64,000 nt of DNA from Arachidicoccus ginsenosidivorans (GTDB lineage: Bacteria > Bacteroidota > Bacteroidia > Chitinophagales > Chitinophagaceae): NCBI RefSeq assembly GCF_007971385.1, contig NZ_CP042434.1, forward strand, positions 558,001-622,000. The letters run 5' to 3'. Under the pieces are notes generated by a model. It worked only from the letters and a program-made list of their open reading frames with translations, was not told where the DNA came from and ran no database searches. This document shows, piece after piece, positions 1-9,443 of this stretch. Position 1 is the first letter of the stretch, and each line of letters opens with the position of its first letter. Both the position numbers and the translations under genes were made by a program.

Positions 1-1154
1 ATCGTCATCGATACTTCTTTTAGATTTCCAGACATGGGCGACTGCCATACTTGCAAATACCGGGTATTACCTGTAATATCCCCTTTTGCGGTGAACTGAA
101 CACTGTCAATGACATTATCTGCAAGTTTAATCACTCCCCCCTTCATTACTTTATTTGAGCAATCAATCGCTTGAATCTTGCCATTAGCATTAAATTCAAG
201 AGGTGTCCAAAAATAGTTGGCCAATGCTTCATTTTTTGCCCCATTATTCCAAAGGTCACTACCATACACATATATCGTTTTAGCATTATACTTTATAACA
301 GAGACAAAGGAAGGCTGACCTCCACAAGAGTTATTGGTAATCTTAACTGGCTGCGACCAAGGGCCCAAAGGTGAAGATGCCGTTTTATATGATGTTCCTG
401 TACCGCCGCAATAGCCACAGTTTGGATCAGAATAAAGAATATAGTATCTACCTTCACGCTTGAACATTGCAGGTGCCTCAGTTGCTCCATTTGTGACAGA
501 ATCCACATATTGCCCAGTTCCTGTTAAATAATCATCACTCAGTTTTTCTATAACAATAGCACCCTTTTTACGCCAATCGGTATAGGCTAAATAAGCTGTG
601 CCGTCATCATCTACAAAAAGGTCATGATCCCCATTATTTAATCCTGCCGTGGGCATATCGCTATTTACAGCCAAATGAGGTTCCTTTACCTCCTTAAAAG
701 GACCTGTAGGCTTGGAAGCTGTAAATACACGATACCCCACACGATTATCGTAGACATTTACCCACAATACATAACGTTTCGTTTTTTTATTAAAGATAAC
801 ATGAGGCCGAAAGCAACCATAAGTCTTACCGTTACACCGGCACTGCCACTGCTTGGTTTGGGCATCAAACAGGTAACCCTTGTAATCCCAAGTTTTTAAA
901 TCTTTTGATGCGTAGACTTTAAACCCGCAAAACGGCGCATCCTTATTCCCCCATTCAAAACCACAGTCATAACTTGTCCCATATAAATAATAGGTACCAT
1001 TAAAGTAAGTAATTTCTCCATCATGCGCATCAATGGCATCTCCAGTTGTGCTAAGACGAACAATTGGCTGCCCCTCTTTATTAAAATTAACAAACTGAGA
1101 CAAGGCTGCATTAATACAAAGGGAGGAGAGGAAAATAAAAAGCGTTTTTTTCAT
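1..1154 (-). CDS. Secreted glycoside hydrolase family 43-like protein, C-terminus cut by the window edge
   Basis: The frame is open from an ATG at 1154 to the left edge (about 384 codons seen). It begins with a signal peptide (MKKTLFIFLSSLCINAALS). A five-bladed-propeller pattern follows: DAHDGEI near residue 40, NGDHDLFVDDDGTAYLAY near 170 and TEAPAMFKREGRYYILYS near 220, the places where GH43 enzymes carry their acidic catalytic and modulating residues. The Cys-containing CGGTGTSY segment and overall layout resemble the GH43 subfamilies acting on beta-1,3-galactan or arabinan side chains. Substrate is not certain. The gene lies 38 bp downstream of an AraA-like isomerase on the same strand, which fits release and use of arabinose or galactose. 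The C-terminal part, where a carbohydrate-binding domain might sit, is not visible. Confidence 0.8.
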   Translation of the reverse strand, partial: MKKTLFIFLSSLCINAALSQFVNFNKEGQPIVRLSTTGDAIDAHDGEITYFNGTYYLYGTSYDCGFEWGNKDAPFCGFKVYASKDLKTWDYKGYLFDAQTKQWQCRCNGKTYGCFRPHVIFNKKTKRYVLWVNVYDNRVGYRVFTASKPTGPFKEVKEPHLAVNSDMPTAGLNNGDHDLFVDDDGTAYLAYTDWRKKGAIVIEKLSDDYLTGTGQYVDSVTNGATEAPAMFKREGRYYILYSDPNCGYCGGTGTSYKTASSPLGPWSQPVKITNNSCGGQPSFVSVIKYNAKTIYVYGSDLWNNGAKNEALANYFWTPLEFNANGKIQAIDCSNKVMKGGVIKLADNVIDSVQFTAKGDITGNTRYLQVWQSPMSGNLKEVSMT

Positions 1155-1192
1155 AAATGATTATTTTTTTGGTCCTTAAAGTAAAATAAAAA

Positions 1193-2632
1193 TTATTCAA
1201 TAAAGGATCGACAAACTATTATCACCTCCATATCTAATAGTGCTCCCAGTTTCTTAAGTTTATCAGAAATATGCCCGATACCTACAGCACAATGATGCGC
1301 AGGGCCATGACTGTTCCATGACTCTAAAAAACGCTTTGCACCGATAGAAAACTTATAACGACTATTGGTATTCCCTATTTTCAAAATTTTACCAGCAACT
1401 GATGTTCCCTCTGCTACAAGTAGCGCAAGTGTTCCATCTGCCTGTTCTATCACTGATAACATGGTCACGGGGCCGTGTTTTACCACCATTTCAACAGAAA
1501 GCCCCTTTCCTACTTTGCCATGATACACCTGTAAAGGCTTTACTTTAGGTTTTCCATCAGCAATCAGAATATGTCCAGGTCCGTCATGCCCCATAAGTAT
1601 TACATCATCCTGGTAATCCATAGCATAATACTCAGTAAATGATCCTCCAATACCAAAGCTATCAAGAATTTTCATTGCCTGCGCATTTTTTATATCATAT
1701 TCGCCCGCCACCGGGATATTATTAGCGGTCAGTAGTGAGTTTCCTAAGATTACAGATGCAAAAGTATCTTCATTATTTGAATCTGAGCCTTTGCAATAAT
1801 ATGCAATAGCTCCCAATTTATATTTCCTGACCAGCTTTTCAAGCGCAGCAGAGGTTTTGGCAGCCCGAGTAAGCTCAGACTTCAAACAATCTAGTTCAAT
1901 ATCAAAATGCGTTTCAAATAACAACTCCTGTCGATTGATTTCAGTTTGTGTTACAGAATTCCTGATAGAGGTTAGTTCATCCGGTTCAATTAATTCTATA
2001 TGACCTCCAAAATACTTATACTGCCTTGTCAAGTCTGTATAAATGTCCAGCATTCCATTATAATAATTACCAATGCAACCAAGCCTGTTATAGAACATAA
2101 CGTTTTTAACTTTCGCCGCATCAATCCATTCTGATACTTCCTGCCACACCAAAGGATCGTCTTCTAACAGGCCGGTAACCTGATGATATCTGATGCCAAT
2201 ACGTTTAAACACATTAATTAGCTCAGGCACAGGGCAGGCAGAACTATATGCTAGCCATTCACCCGTCATCCGGGTTCTGTCCTGCATCGCATTAAAGGTA
2301 TCATAATCTATTGCCTTTTCAGGGGAAAGGTTTAATAGAATAACCGGGGCTTGGGCTGCCTGAACAGCAGGAAGTACTGTAGAGGAAAGCGCGTATGTTG
2401 AAATGTATAAAAACACAAGATCCACCTCATTTCTTCTAAAAAGACTCCCCGCCTCAAAAGATTTGTCTACCGTATCAATCAGTCCTGCATTAATAACCTG
2501 AGGGTGCAATGCTTTAATTTTTCCTTCAACCACACCTAGATAACCTTCAAGCCTGGACTTTAATCCATCAAACTGGTTCCAATAAGTCTTTAGACCAATG
2601 GCGAATAACCCTAATTTTAATTTGCTTTGCAT
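1193..2632 (-). CDS. L-arabinose/L-fucose isomerase superfamily protein (AraA-like)
   Basis: A 479-residue cytoplasmic protein with no signal peptide. It has the fold layout of the AraA/FucI superfamily: an N-terminal Rossmann-like part (LFAIGLKTYWNQFDGL at 9-24), a middle domain, and a C-terminal barrel. Candidate metal ligands are E311 (AGEYD), E335 (SFTEYY), H349 (MGHDGPGH) and H446/H447 (GPAHHC), which line up in order and spacing with the two Glu and two His of L-arabinose isomerase. It differs enough from classical AraA that the true substrate may be another aldose. It is probably co-transcribed with the GH43 gene 38 bp downstream and lies divergent to an AraC-family regulator. Confidence 0.7.
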   Translation of the reverse strand: MQSKLKLGLFAIGLKTYWNQFDGLKSRLEGYLGVVEGKIKALHPQVINAGLIDTVDKSFEAGSLFRRNEVDLVFLYISTYALSSTVLPAVQAAQAPVILLNLSPEKAIDYDTFNAMQDRTRMTGEWLAYSSACPVPELINVFKRIGIRYHQVTGLLEDDPLVWQEVSEWIDAAKVKNVMFYNRLGCIGNYYNGMLDIYTDLTRQYKYFGGHIELIEPDELTSIRNSVTQTEINRQELLFETHFDIELDCLKSELTRAAKTSAALEKLVRKYKLGAIAYYCKGSDSNNEDTFASVILGNSLLTANNIPVAGEYDIKNAQAMKILDSFGIGGSFTEYYAMDYQDDVILMGHDGPGHILIADGKPKVKPLQVYHGKVGKGLSVEMVVKHGPVTMLSVIEQADGTLALLVAEGTSVAGKILKIGNTNSRYKFSIGAKRFLESWNSHGPAHHCAVGIGHISDKLKKLGALLDMEVIIVCRSFIE

Positions 2633-2883
2633 AACGTTTGACCTTATAAAATTAATACCTTGGATAATTCAATTACCTATATTACAACCCATTACCAACA
2701 CACCACCTGACAAGATTCTACCGAATCCGGCACGAAAACACGTTAACTTATATACGATATTAGCGGTTTACTGCGACAATAAAATCTGATTTTTGATTGA
2801 ATTTGTATAAAATTTGATCTTTTCTGAAGTTGCATGATTTTAAATGCTATACCTTTAATCTATCTCGAATTAAAGGATTTCCT

Positions 2884-3791
2884 ATGCACAACAAATATTT
2901 CAATGGCGTCAAATACCTTACTATCAATGATAATGATCTCAAATGGGGTCTGACAACTACCACCGTTGGTTTCCAATCGATAAAACCAAGCCAGGACTAT
3001 CCAACAAAGGAGCACCCTTCCCCCTATTACTTCTACCCTGATTATGGAAGAATCCTACAGGAATTTCAACTTATATATGTGACTAAAGGCAAAGGATCAT
3101 TTAAATCTGCCCAATCAGACGCCACTGCCATTGAAGAAGGTTCAATTATTTTTCTTTTTCCAGATGAATGGCATACCTATCGTCCTTCTGCCAAAGAAGG
3201 CTGGGACGCCTATTGGATAGGCTTCAAAGGATTAATAGCTGGAAATTTATTGGACAAACAGTTTCTTCAAAAAAGGGCTCCTATCCAAAATATTGGTCAC
3301 AATGAGCAAATGGTCAATTTATTTCAGCAAGCACTTGACATTGCGAGCCGTGAACAGACGAGTTTCCAACCATTACTCTCTGGAATTACGATGCATTTGT
3401 TAGGACTTATTCATTACACCGTAAAAATGATGCTGTTAAGGACAAGGAAATCATCCATAAAATTAATAAGGCGCGCTTGCTAATGCAGGAATATCCTTTT
3501 GGAGATAACCGACTGGAATCAATTGCCGCTGCACTAAATATGAGCTACTCGTGGTTTAGAAAATTATTCAAGCAATATACCGGTATTACACCGGCTCAGT
3601 ACCAGATGAACATCAAGGTGGAAAAAGCCAAAAATATGCTGATAGCCACCTCTATGCCTATTAAAGAAATCGCATTCACGCTTGCATTTGAATCAACAAA
3701 TTATTTTTCCATTTTTTTTAAAAACAAAACAGGAAAAACCCCACTTAGCTTCAGAAACTTAAATCGTCGCCAGCTTAATCAAACCTTTTAA
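2884..3791 (+). CDS. AraC-family transcriptional regulator, frameshifted in this sequence
   Basis: Two overlapping frames together make one 302-residue AraC-type regulator. The first (from ATG 2884; an ATG at 2830 is also possible) encodes a cupin-like AraC ligand domain (ILQEFQLIYVTKGKGSF, FLFPDEWHTYRP). The second, visible from 3477 but open upstream to the break, encodes the two-HTH DNA-binding domain (LESIAAALNMSYSWFRKLFK, IKEIAFTLAFESTNYFSIFF). Adding one A to the A5 run at 3423-3427 joins them smoothly as HYTVKNDAVKDKEIIHKIN. It is divergent from the isomerase/GH43 pair and is the likely sugar-responsive regulator of it. A natural pseudogene is possible, but the same type of break recurs through the window. 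Confidence 0.8.
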
Positions 3792-3943
3792 CCTAAATCC
3801 CTTTTCGGTCATTGATTGGATAAATTGCGCTATAGTTTATCTACCAAAATTGGGCGCATTTAGGAACGCACAATAAAACAATATTTTATAGAAAAGACCA
3901 ATTGGATGTCCTGGAAATAAAGGCAACAATTTTAAGAAATATT

Positions 3944-3978
3944 TTTGAAACAATGTTGCATTTATTACCCTACATTTG
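3944..3978 (+). promoter_or_regulatory. Promoter of TonB receptor gene
   Basis: A -7 element TACATTTG (3971-3978) matches the Bacteroidota consensus TAnnTTTG, with TTTG at 3944-3947 in the -33 position, 23 nt upstream. Two copies of a palindromic operator sit on it, one over the -33/spacer region and one at the expected transcription start. The start ATG is at 4021. Confidence 0.6.
3946..3960 (+). promoter_or_regulatory. Fur/Zur-type operator, copy 1
   Basis: TGAAACAATGTTGCA is a 7-1-7 palindrome with one mismatch. It matches the perfect copy TGCAACACTGTTGCA at 9185-9199. It overlaps the -33 region of the receptor promoter, so binding would be expected to repress. Confidence 0.55.
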
Positions 3979-3983
3979 CCAAA

Positions 3984-3998
3984 TGCAACAACATTGCA
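3984..3998 (+). promoter_or_regulatory. Fur/Zur-type operator, copy 2
   Basis: TGCAACAACATTGCA is the same 7-1-7 element with two mismatches, extended on both sides to the imperfect 19-bp palindrome 3982-4000 (AATGCAA and TTGCATT arms). It lies just downstream of the -7 element, over the expected transcription start. Confidence 0.55.
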
Positions 3999-4020
3999 TT
4001 TATTTAAGTATTCAATTTAT

Positions 4021-6444
4021 ATGGCAAAAATTAAAGGCTTTACCCTGCTGTGCACGATCATTCTCTCTAGTGTGTTATTCGTTTACGGGCAAAAAAGTCA
4101 TTATGTACTTTCATTACTTATTAAAGATCAACAAAATGGGCAAGTCCTCCCCGGTACTACCATTAAAATAGGTGCATTTGAGCTGTTAGCAGACGATAAG
4201 GGAATAGTCACTTATACTCAGTCCACTTTTAGGAGCTTTCACGCTTTAATTACGCATACAGGATATGATCCACTGAATATTCATTTTTTTCCAAAGCAGT
4301 CCATGGAAAAAGATACGCTTTATTTATCCGCCGCTGACAGCCAACTGCAGCAAGTAACGATTAGGGGCTATAGTATGAAAAGTGGCGTGAATGCACTTGC
4401 ACCTGCCACGACACTTACCGCCAGCGATCTGGATAAAACCAGGGGAGCAAACCTTGCCAAAATCCTAGAGGCAATTCCTGGGTTAAATATTCTCCAAACC
4501 GGTAATACAATTGGTAAACCGGTAATTGATGGATTATATGGCAACCGCGTTCTGGTCATCAATAATGGGGTAAAACTGGAAGGCCAACAATGGGGTGTTG
4601 AACACGCACCAGAGATTGACCCGTCCCTTGCACAACAAATTACCGTGGTTAAAGGTGCAGACGGTGTAAGATATGGGGCGGAAGCATTGGGGGGCGCCAT
4701 ATTACTAGACCCGCCTCCTCTTCCCTTTTATGATTCGGCATTACATGGAGAAATTGCCCTTAACGGTGTTTCCAACGGAAGGGGCGGTTCGGGTTCTGCT
4801 ATGTTAAGTAGTAGTTTCAGAAGATTGCCAGCATTAGCATGGCGACTACAAGGCTCTTACAATAAGTTGGGCAATTTTAGGGCGAAGGATTATTTTTTGG
4901 AAAATACAGGTATGGAGCAAAAAAACTTTTCCGGTGCCTTGGGATATCAAGGAGCACACTTCGGCGGTCAGTTTTTTTTCAGCCAGTACCAGACAAGTCT
5001 GGGCATATTTATCGGTTCCGATATTGGTAGCGTGGCTGATTTATATGCCCGCATCCATGCCACAGGCCCCTTTGAAAAAGGGGAATTTAGCTATGACTAT
5101 CGCGCCCCCTATCAAAAGGTAAAACATCAGCTATTGAAGGGCGATTTCTATTACAATACAGTATCTGGCAGTCGTTTTGAGATAAAATATAACCTGCAAA
5201 AGGATTTCCGCAGTGAATATGACAAACGACGATCAACAAGAGCAACTATTCCTATTACGGATTTACATTTAACAACAAACACCCTCGAGGGGAGTTGGCA
5301 AAAAGTTTTTGCGGGCAAATGGCACAGTACCGCTGGTATCAGCTTCAGGGCACAAAGTAATTACAATGACACCATTACACTAGCCAATCCTGTTATTCCA
5401 AATTATAGTGCTAATTCCGTGGGCCTATTTGGTATTGAACGACTTTCCTTGAACAAAAAAGTAGAATTAGAAGCCGGCATGCGCTTTGATTATCAGGCAT
5501 TCAACGCTGCCGGCAAACGATATCTCTATTTATATTATGATAAGGACGGCAATATTGTGCCTAACGCAGAAGTACCTTTTCGCCATGACACCTTAAGGCT
5601 TCACGGAGGATATCATGATTATGGCGGTGATCGTAAATTCAAAAGCTTCTCGTTTATAACTGGTGCATTATGGCGCCCTAATACATATTGGCAGGTAAGA
5701 TCCAATCTGGGGCTTGCCTGGCGCGCACCGAATCCAGAGGAGTTATATAGCTTTGGATTGCACCAAAGCGTTAGTTCGATTGAGTATGGCGACAGCACAC
5801 TAAAAAGTGAACAGGGGTATAAATGGATAACGACTATTTCAAAATCTGGCTCCAGATTTGATTTAAACACCAATATTTACTTTCAGTATATCCGTAATTA
5901 TATCTATCTCAATCCAACTGATTCATTTGAACAAACCGTTACGGGGTCTTATCCGGTTTTTCGTTATTTACAGACCAATGCACTTTTAAGGGGAATTGAC
6001 TTAAATGCCAAATATCGTTTTGGCAACAACGGCAAATTATTTGAATATGAGCTTAAGGCATCGCTACTCAGGGCAAATAATCTAACAAAAGATACTTATC
6101 TGCCTTTCATCCCCGCAGATCGATATACCAATAGCTTACAATGGAATCTGCCCCAGCTTGCAAAAATGACCCAAAATTACCTTTCGGTAAATTATCTATA
6201 TGTTACCAGGCAAAAACGTTATACCCCTAACAGTGATTTTATAGCACCACCGTCACCCTATGGACTTTGGGGAATAATAGCAGGAACCAACCTTTCATTC
6301 AATGGCGGCACTCACACCTTAGCCTTGAATATTACAGTCGATAATCTATTTAATATCGCCTATAGAGATTATATGAACAGGTTCCGCTATTATACGGAAG
6401 ACATAGGCCGCAATATCCAATTACATGCAATATTTAGATTTTAA
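4021..6444 (+). CDS. TonB-dependent outer-membrane receptor, probable metal or metallophore uptake
   Basis: An 807-residue receptor. Start 4021 is chosen because it follows the promoter and operators and begins a clear signal peptide (MAKIKGFTLLCTIILSSVLFVYGQ). An N-terminal carboxypeptidase-regulatory-like domain (about 30-115) is followed by the plug (LDKTRGANLAKILEAIPGL, IDGLYGNRVLVINNGVKLEGQ, VVKGADGVRYGAEALGGAI) and a 22-strand-type barrel ending in an aromatic residue (HAIFRF). It is followed at once by a lipoprotein gene, and its promoter shares an operator with the NiCoT permease gene at 9150. I infer zinc, nickel or cobalt uptake; the sequence alone does not name the ligand. Confidence 0.85.
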   Translation: MAKIKGFTLLCTIILSSVLFVYGQKSHYVLSLLIKDQQNGQVLPGTTIKIGAFELLADDKGIVTYTQSTFRSFHALITHTGYDPLNIHFFPKQSMEKDTLYLSAADSQLQQVTIRGYSMKSGVNALAPATTLTASDLDKTRGANLAKILEAIPGLNILQTGNTIGKPVIDGLYGNRVLVINNGVKLEGQQWGVEHAPEIDPSLAQQITVVKGADGVRYGAEALGGAILLDPPPLPFYDSALHGEIALNGVSNGRGGSGSAMLSSSFRRLPALAWRLQGSYNKLGNFRAKDYFLENTGMEQKNFSGALGYQGAHFGGQFFFSQYQTSLGIFIGSDIGSVADLYARIHATGPFEKGEFSYDYRAPYQKVKHQLLKGDFYYNTVSGSRFEIKYNLQKDFRSEYDKRRSTRATIPITDLHLTTNTLEGSWQKVFAGKWHSTAGISFRAQSNYNDTITLANPVIPNYSANSVGLFGIERLSLNKKVELEAGMRFDYQAFNAAGKRYLYLYYDKDGNIVPNAEVPFRHDTLRLHGGYHDYGGDRKFKSFSFITGALWRPNTYWQVRSNLGLAWRAPNPEELYSFGLHQSVSSIEYGDSTLKSEQGYKWITTISKSGSRFDLNTNIYFQYIRNYIYLNPTDSFEQTVTGSYPVFRYLQTNALLRGIDLNAKYRFGNNGKLFEYELKASLLRANNLTKDTYLPFIPADRYTNSLQWNLPQLAKMTQNYLSVNYLYVTRQKRYTPNSDFIAPPSPYGLWGIIAGTNLSFNGGTHTLALNITVDNLFNIAYRDYMNRFRYYTEDIGRNIQLHAIFRF

Positions 6445-6460
6445 AGCAATTTATCCATTA

Positions 6461-7267
6461 ATGACTAAAAGTAAAAAAATGAAAACAAAAGCAACAACAA
6501 CAAGTGTATTGTCAGCCACAACAATCTTATCAGGATTACTACTATTTAGTGCTTGTTCCAAAACGCCGCCTACAAACGGCCAAAGAGTCGCCCCTCAGGA
6601 GTTCATCTCTTCCACACAACTGTCCATCACTCCAGGGCATGCCAGTGGCACGGGCATCAATACCGATTTTACAGCAGATGGAGACCCACAGGTTTTATAC
6701 GTAGATGGTGCAACAGGCCAATACTTTACCATCAAAGATGGGGACACGACCAAAGCTGAAACCCCTACTGTGACCATGAAATCTGATCATGACTACCGAT
6801 TCCAGATTGAATTCCGTGGTGAGGATGGCCTGTCAAGCAACGATGAGTATACAGAAGAAGGCAATGAGGATGAAGGTGCTAATATTCATCAATTCTTCTT
6901 TGTCCCTGTCGCCACCGGCTCTGTAAAACCAATCGATCAAGTAAATGATGACGGCGATCCGCTCCTGGGATATGTAAATTTACAGGGATTGGAAGATCAT
7001 GGCGGTTTGGATTATCAATATGCAGATAAAAGCCAGGACGGCACCAAAAACCTAATGATTGGCCTAAACGGTTATTTTTCCGTTGTAAAGGCAGGTCAAA
7101 CATTTGATTTGGTGGTAGATTTGCGCCATGGCATCCAAAACAAGTTTGAAAATAACTATCCTTGGTATGATGCCGATTTCTCTAAAGCCAGTAATGACGT
7201 AAATGCCCCCTATGGCGCCACAGATTTTGCCACCCTATTCCACCTGCATATCCAAACGGTGAATTAA
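6461..7267 (+). CDS. SPII lipoprotein partnered with the upstream TonB receptor
   Basis: Encodes about 268 residues from ATG 6461 (or 262 from ATG 6479; an ATG at 6425 overlaps the receptor gene but puts the signal too far in). The lipobox is LFSAC. The mature part is acidic and beta-rich, with a run of charged residues (DEYTEEGNEDEGANIH) and several His (DHDYRF, EDHGGLDY, HLHIQTVN). I do not recognise a named family. Position 17 bp after the receptor stop and before a strong terminator makes a two-gene operon, so a surface or periplasmic metal-capture partner is the likely role. This is inference from context. Confidence 0.7.
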   Translation: MTKSKKMKTKATTTSVLSATTILSGLLLFSACSKTPPTNGQRVAPQEFISSTQLSITPGHASGTGINTDFTADGDPQVLYVDGATGQYFTIKDGDTTKAETPTVTMKSDHDYRFQIEFRGEDGLSSNDEYTEEGNEDEGANIHQFFFVPVATGSVKPIDQVNDDGDPLLGYVNLQGLEDHGGLDYQYADKSQDGTKNLMIGLNGYFSVVKAGQTFDLVVDLRHGIQNKFENNYPWYDADFSKASNDVNAPYGATDFATLFHLHIQTVN

Positions 7268-7292
7268 TAGAAATTAAACGACTATTTAACGG

Positions 7293-7330
7293 AAAGCATA
7301 AAGCCTGACGTCAGGTTTTATGCTTTTTTA
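7293..7330 (+). terminator. Intrinsic terminator of the receptor-lipoprotein operon
   Basis: A long inverted repeat (arms AAAGCATAAAgCCTGA and TCAGGtTTTATGCTTT, one G-T pair, 7293-7326) is followed by more T residues. It works for the plus strand. The AAA start of the left arm gives only a weak U-tract on the other strand. Confidence 0.85.
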
Positions 7331-7513
7331 ATATGCTGTATTCAAGTTATCCATCAAAGCGCCCCAAAAACTTAAAAGCCACAAGATTCATTTATAATAG
7401 CGAATGGTAATGCCACATTTTACTTAAGCGCTCCTAGTTTCCAAAAATGATCATTAATTAAAGCGGTTACTAACCGGCAAAGAGGGTTAGTAACCAACTT
7501 CAAAATACAATCC

Positions 7514-8337
7514 TCAATTAGTCCATGCAGCATTTTTACTTATTTTCCATTGCAGGTATACGCCCAATAATATGAATGGAATACTAAGCAATTGCCCCAT
7601 ATTTAGCGGCATGGAATGCTCAAAAAGCTCCTGATTTTGCTTCCAGAATTCGATGATAAAGCGCACACCAAAGACCGTAATTAGGAATATAGAAAAAAGA
7701 TACGCTTTTTTAATCCCCCTATTTTTTTGTACAACCAACTTAATACCAAAAAGATTAATAAATATGCAAAAGCCTCATAGAGTTGTGCGGGATGTCTAGG
7801 CAATGCATCAACTCTTTTAAAAATAAATGCCCATGGCACGTTTGTAGGCGTTCCTATAATTTCCGAATTACACAGATTGCCCACACGAATAAAAAACCCA
7901 GCCAAGGCAACGACAATGGCCATCCGGTCCAGTAACCAAAATAAGTTAACTTTATACTTTCTACAATAAAGCAGTATCGCAAGCAGTATTCCAATTGCAC
8001 CTCCATGGCTGGCCAGACCTTGATAGCCCGTAAAAACAATATTACCACCCGGTCTAATTTGCAGTGGCAAAAAGATTTCCACTATGTGGTGCTCATAATA
8101 TCCCCACTCGTAAAATAGGCAGTGCCCAAGCCTGGCGCCCGCCAGCGTTCCTATGCCAACATATAAAACCAATTTATTTAACCCTTTTTGGTCAACCCCT
8201 TCTTTGGTATAAATTCTTTGCAAAATCCAAATGCCACAAATAAACCCAAATGCAAAAAGAACAGAATAATACCTTAATGCAAAACCATGAATCTTAAAGA
8301 TTTCTGGCGAAAGATTCCAAATTATAAAATTAAACAT
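7514..8337 (-). CDS. lgt: Prolipoprotein diacylglyceryl transferase, frameshifted in this sequence
   Basis: Transfers diacylglycerol from phosphatidylglycerol to the lipobox Cys of prolipoproteins in the inner membrane. The reconstructed protein is 274 residues with several membrane segments. Family signatures are GYQGLASHGGAIG, the RVGNLCNSEIIGTPT box and RHPAQLYEAF. The frame breaks near the T6 run at 7706-7711 (A6 on the coding strand). One extra A joins it to the C-terminal part (YLFSIFLITVFG, LNMGQLLSIPFILLG). Lgt is essential in most Gram-negative bacteria, so a sequencing error is much more likely than a real break. It lies 18 bp downstream of the NiCoT permease gene and is probably co-transcribed. 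Confidence 0.88.
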
Positions 8338-8355
8338 ATAAAGATTTTATCGAAA

Positions 8356-9150
8356 TTATTTGGCAGGTGAAATATCCACAGGAAGCGTTCTATATATTTT
8401 TATATAGGATATGGCCACTGATAGTACCAAAAGTAGGCCTAACCATAAATTAAGCATTTCGGAAAGTTCATAGGCAGGATTAATTATGCTTAGCATTTTT
8501 TGCACGCCAATACTTAAGGAGAAGATTACAATTACCCAACTGAGCAGCCGTCTTTGCCTTAATACTTTTTCATTCATAAAAGAACGTTGAATCGTTTTGG
8601 CCAGTAACCTACTATCAATAGTATCTGTAATAATCATCCCAATAGTAAAAATAGCCCCAATTACCAATGCACTAAAAATACTGCCTTTGCTGGCCGCAGA
8701 GTACCCCCAGGCGGCCGCATCCGATAAGGTGTCAAAAATCATAATCATACTAACACCGATTAGTATAGTAGTTAAGGAATTGCCCTTTTTGTTGCTGCCT
8801 TTATAAAGCTTAATACAACAGTGAACATGGGGTTTATTTAACAAAAGTGTTCTCAGGTTCAAAAAAGCAATCATAAAAAGGAGTCCTACTGGAAACCATT
8901 CCAGCCAATGGAATGCATAATGACCAGAAAGCAGCGCTTCCACCCCCTGATTAGTAAGCGTAATGAAAAGGATAATCACCATGCCATGGCCCAGCGCAAA
9001 TAGCGTCCCTAGCCAGGGTACGATACGATGTTTACCATTTCTACTCAAATGCATCCCCAAACCGTCAATGACCGCTATATGGTCAGCAGCTAATCCATGC
9101 CTTAGCCCAAATAAGAAAACCAACAAAATACCATATATATCCAATTCCAT
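8356..9150 (-). CDS. NiCoT-family nickel/cobalt (or zinc) permease
   Basis: A 264-residue membrane protein with about 7-8 hydrophobic segments. It carries the family signatures: RHGLAADHI at 17-25 (H18-x4-D23-H24, the metal-selectivity motif), LGHGMVIILF, MIFDTLSDAAAWG (usual LGFDTATE region) and FTIGMIITDTIDS (usual GMxLxDTxDG). The first motif reads AAD where most members have DAD. A perfect 15-bp palindrome lies 35 bp before the ATG inside its promoter, the same element as upstream of the TonB receptor at 4021. The two therefore probably form one metal-import route, outer membrane to cytoplasm. Confidence 0.8.
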   Translation of the reverse strand: MELDIYGILLVFLFGLRHGLAADHIAVIDGLGMHLSRNGKHRIVPWLGTLFALGHGMVIILFITLTNQGVEALLSGHYAFHWLEWFPVGLLFMIAFLNLRTLLLNKPHVHCCIKLYKGSNKKGNSLTTILIGVSMIMIFDTLSDAAAWGYSAASKGSIFSALVIGAIFTIGMIITDTIDSRLLAKTIQRSFMNEKVLRQRRLLSWVIVIFSLSIGVQKMLSIINPAYELSEMLNLWLGLLLVLSVAISYIKIYRTLPVDISPAK

Positions 9151-9166
9151 CTTTTATCATTTTCAG

Positions 9167-9199
9167 CAAAGCTAAGGATTTTATTGCAACACTGTTGCA
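9167..9199 (-). promoter_or_regulatory. NiCoT promoter with perfect Fur/Zur-type operator
   Basis: On the minus strand a -7 element TAGCTTTG spans 9174-9167, about 17 nt before the ATG. The perfect 7-1-7 palindrome TGCAACACTGTTGCA (9185-9199) falls in the spacer between -7 and -33, a classical repressor position. The match to the two copies at 3946 and 3984 is seen directly. The assignment to a Fur-family metal regulator is inference from the 7-1-7 form and the genes served. Confidence 0.65.
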
Positions 9200-9224
9200 T
9201 TTATGTACAATTCACAGACACATT

Positions 9225-9242
9225 ACTGTATGCTAATACAGT
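9225..9242. promoter_or_regulatory. Inverted repeat in the NiCoT/DUF2249 divergent region
   Basis: ACTGTATGCTAATACAGT: two perfect 7-bp arms with a 4-nt centre, followed by a further partial copy (CAGTATAC at 9245-9252). The 336-bp gene-free stretch 9151-9486 holds the NiCoT promoter, this element and the DUF2249 promoter. It could serve as operator for either side. Confidence 0.4.
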
Positions 9243-9443
9243 GACAGTATACATTCCACCCCAAATCAAGGTTCAAATAAATAAAGTAAATGCTGCTACT
9301 GCACACACTTCATTCTAAGCCACTTATAAACATTATTTTAATCGGTTGTTCCTCCTCTGCTCCTAGCATTAATATAAATTTTTTAGCCACTTTCTTGCAT
9401 TAAACGTATACAAGTACTTTAATACTTTTTTAAAGAAATCACC

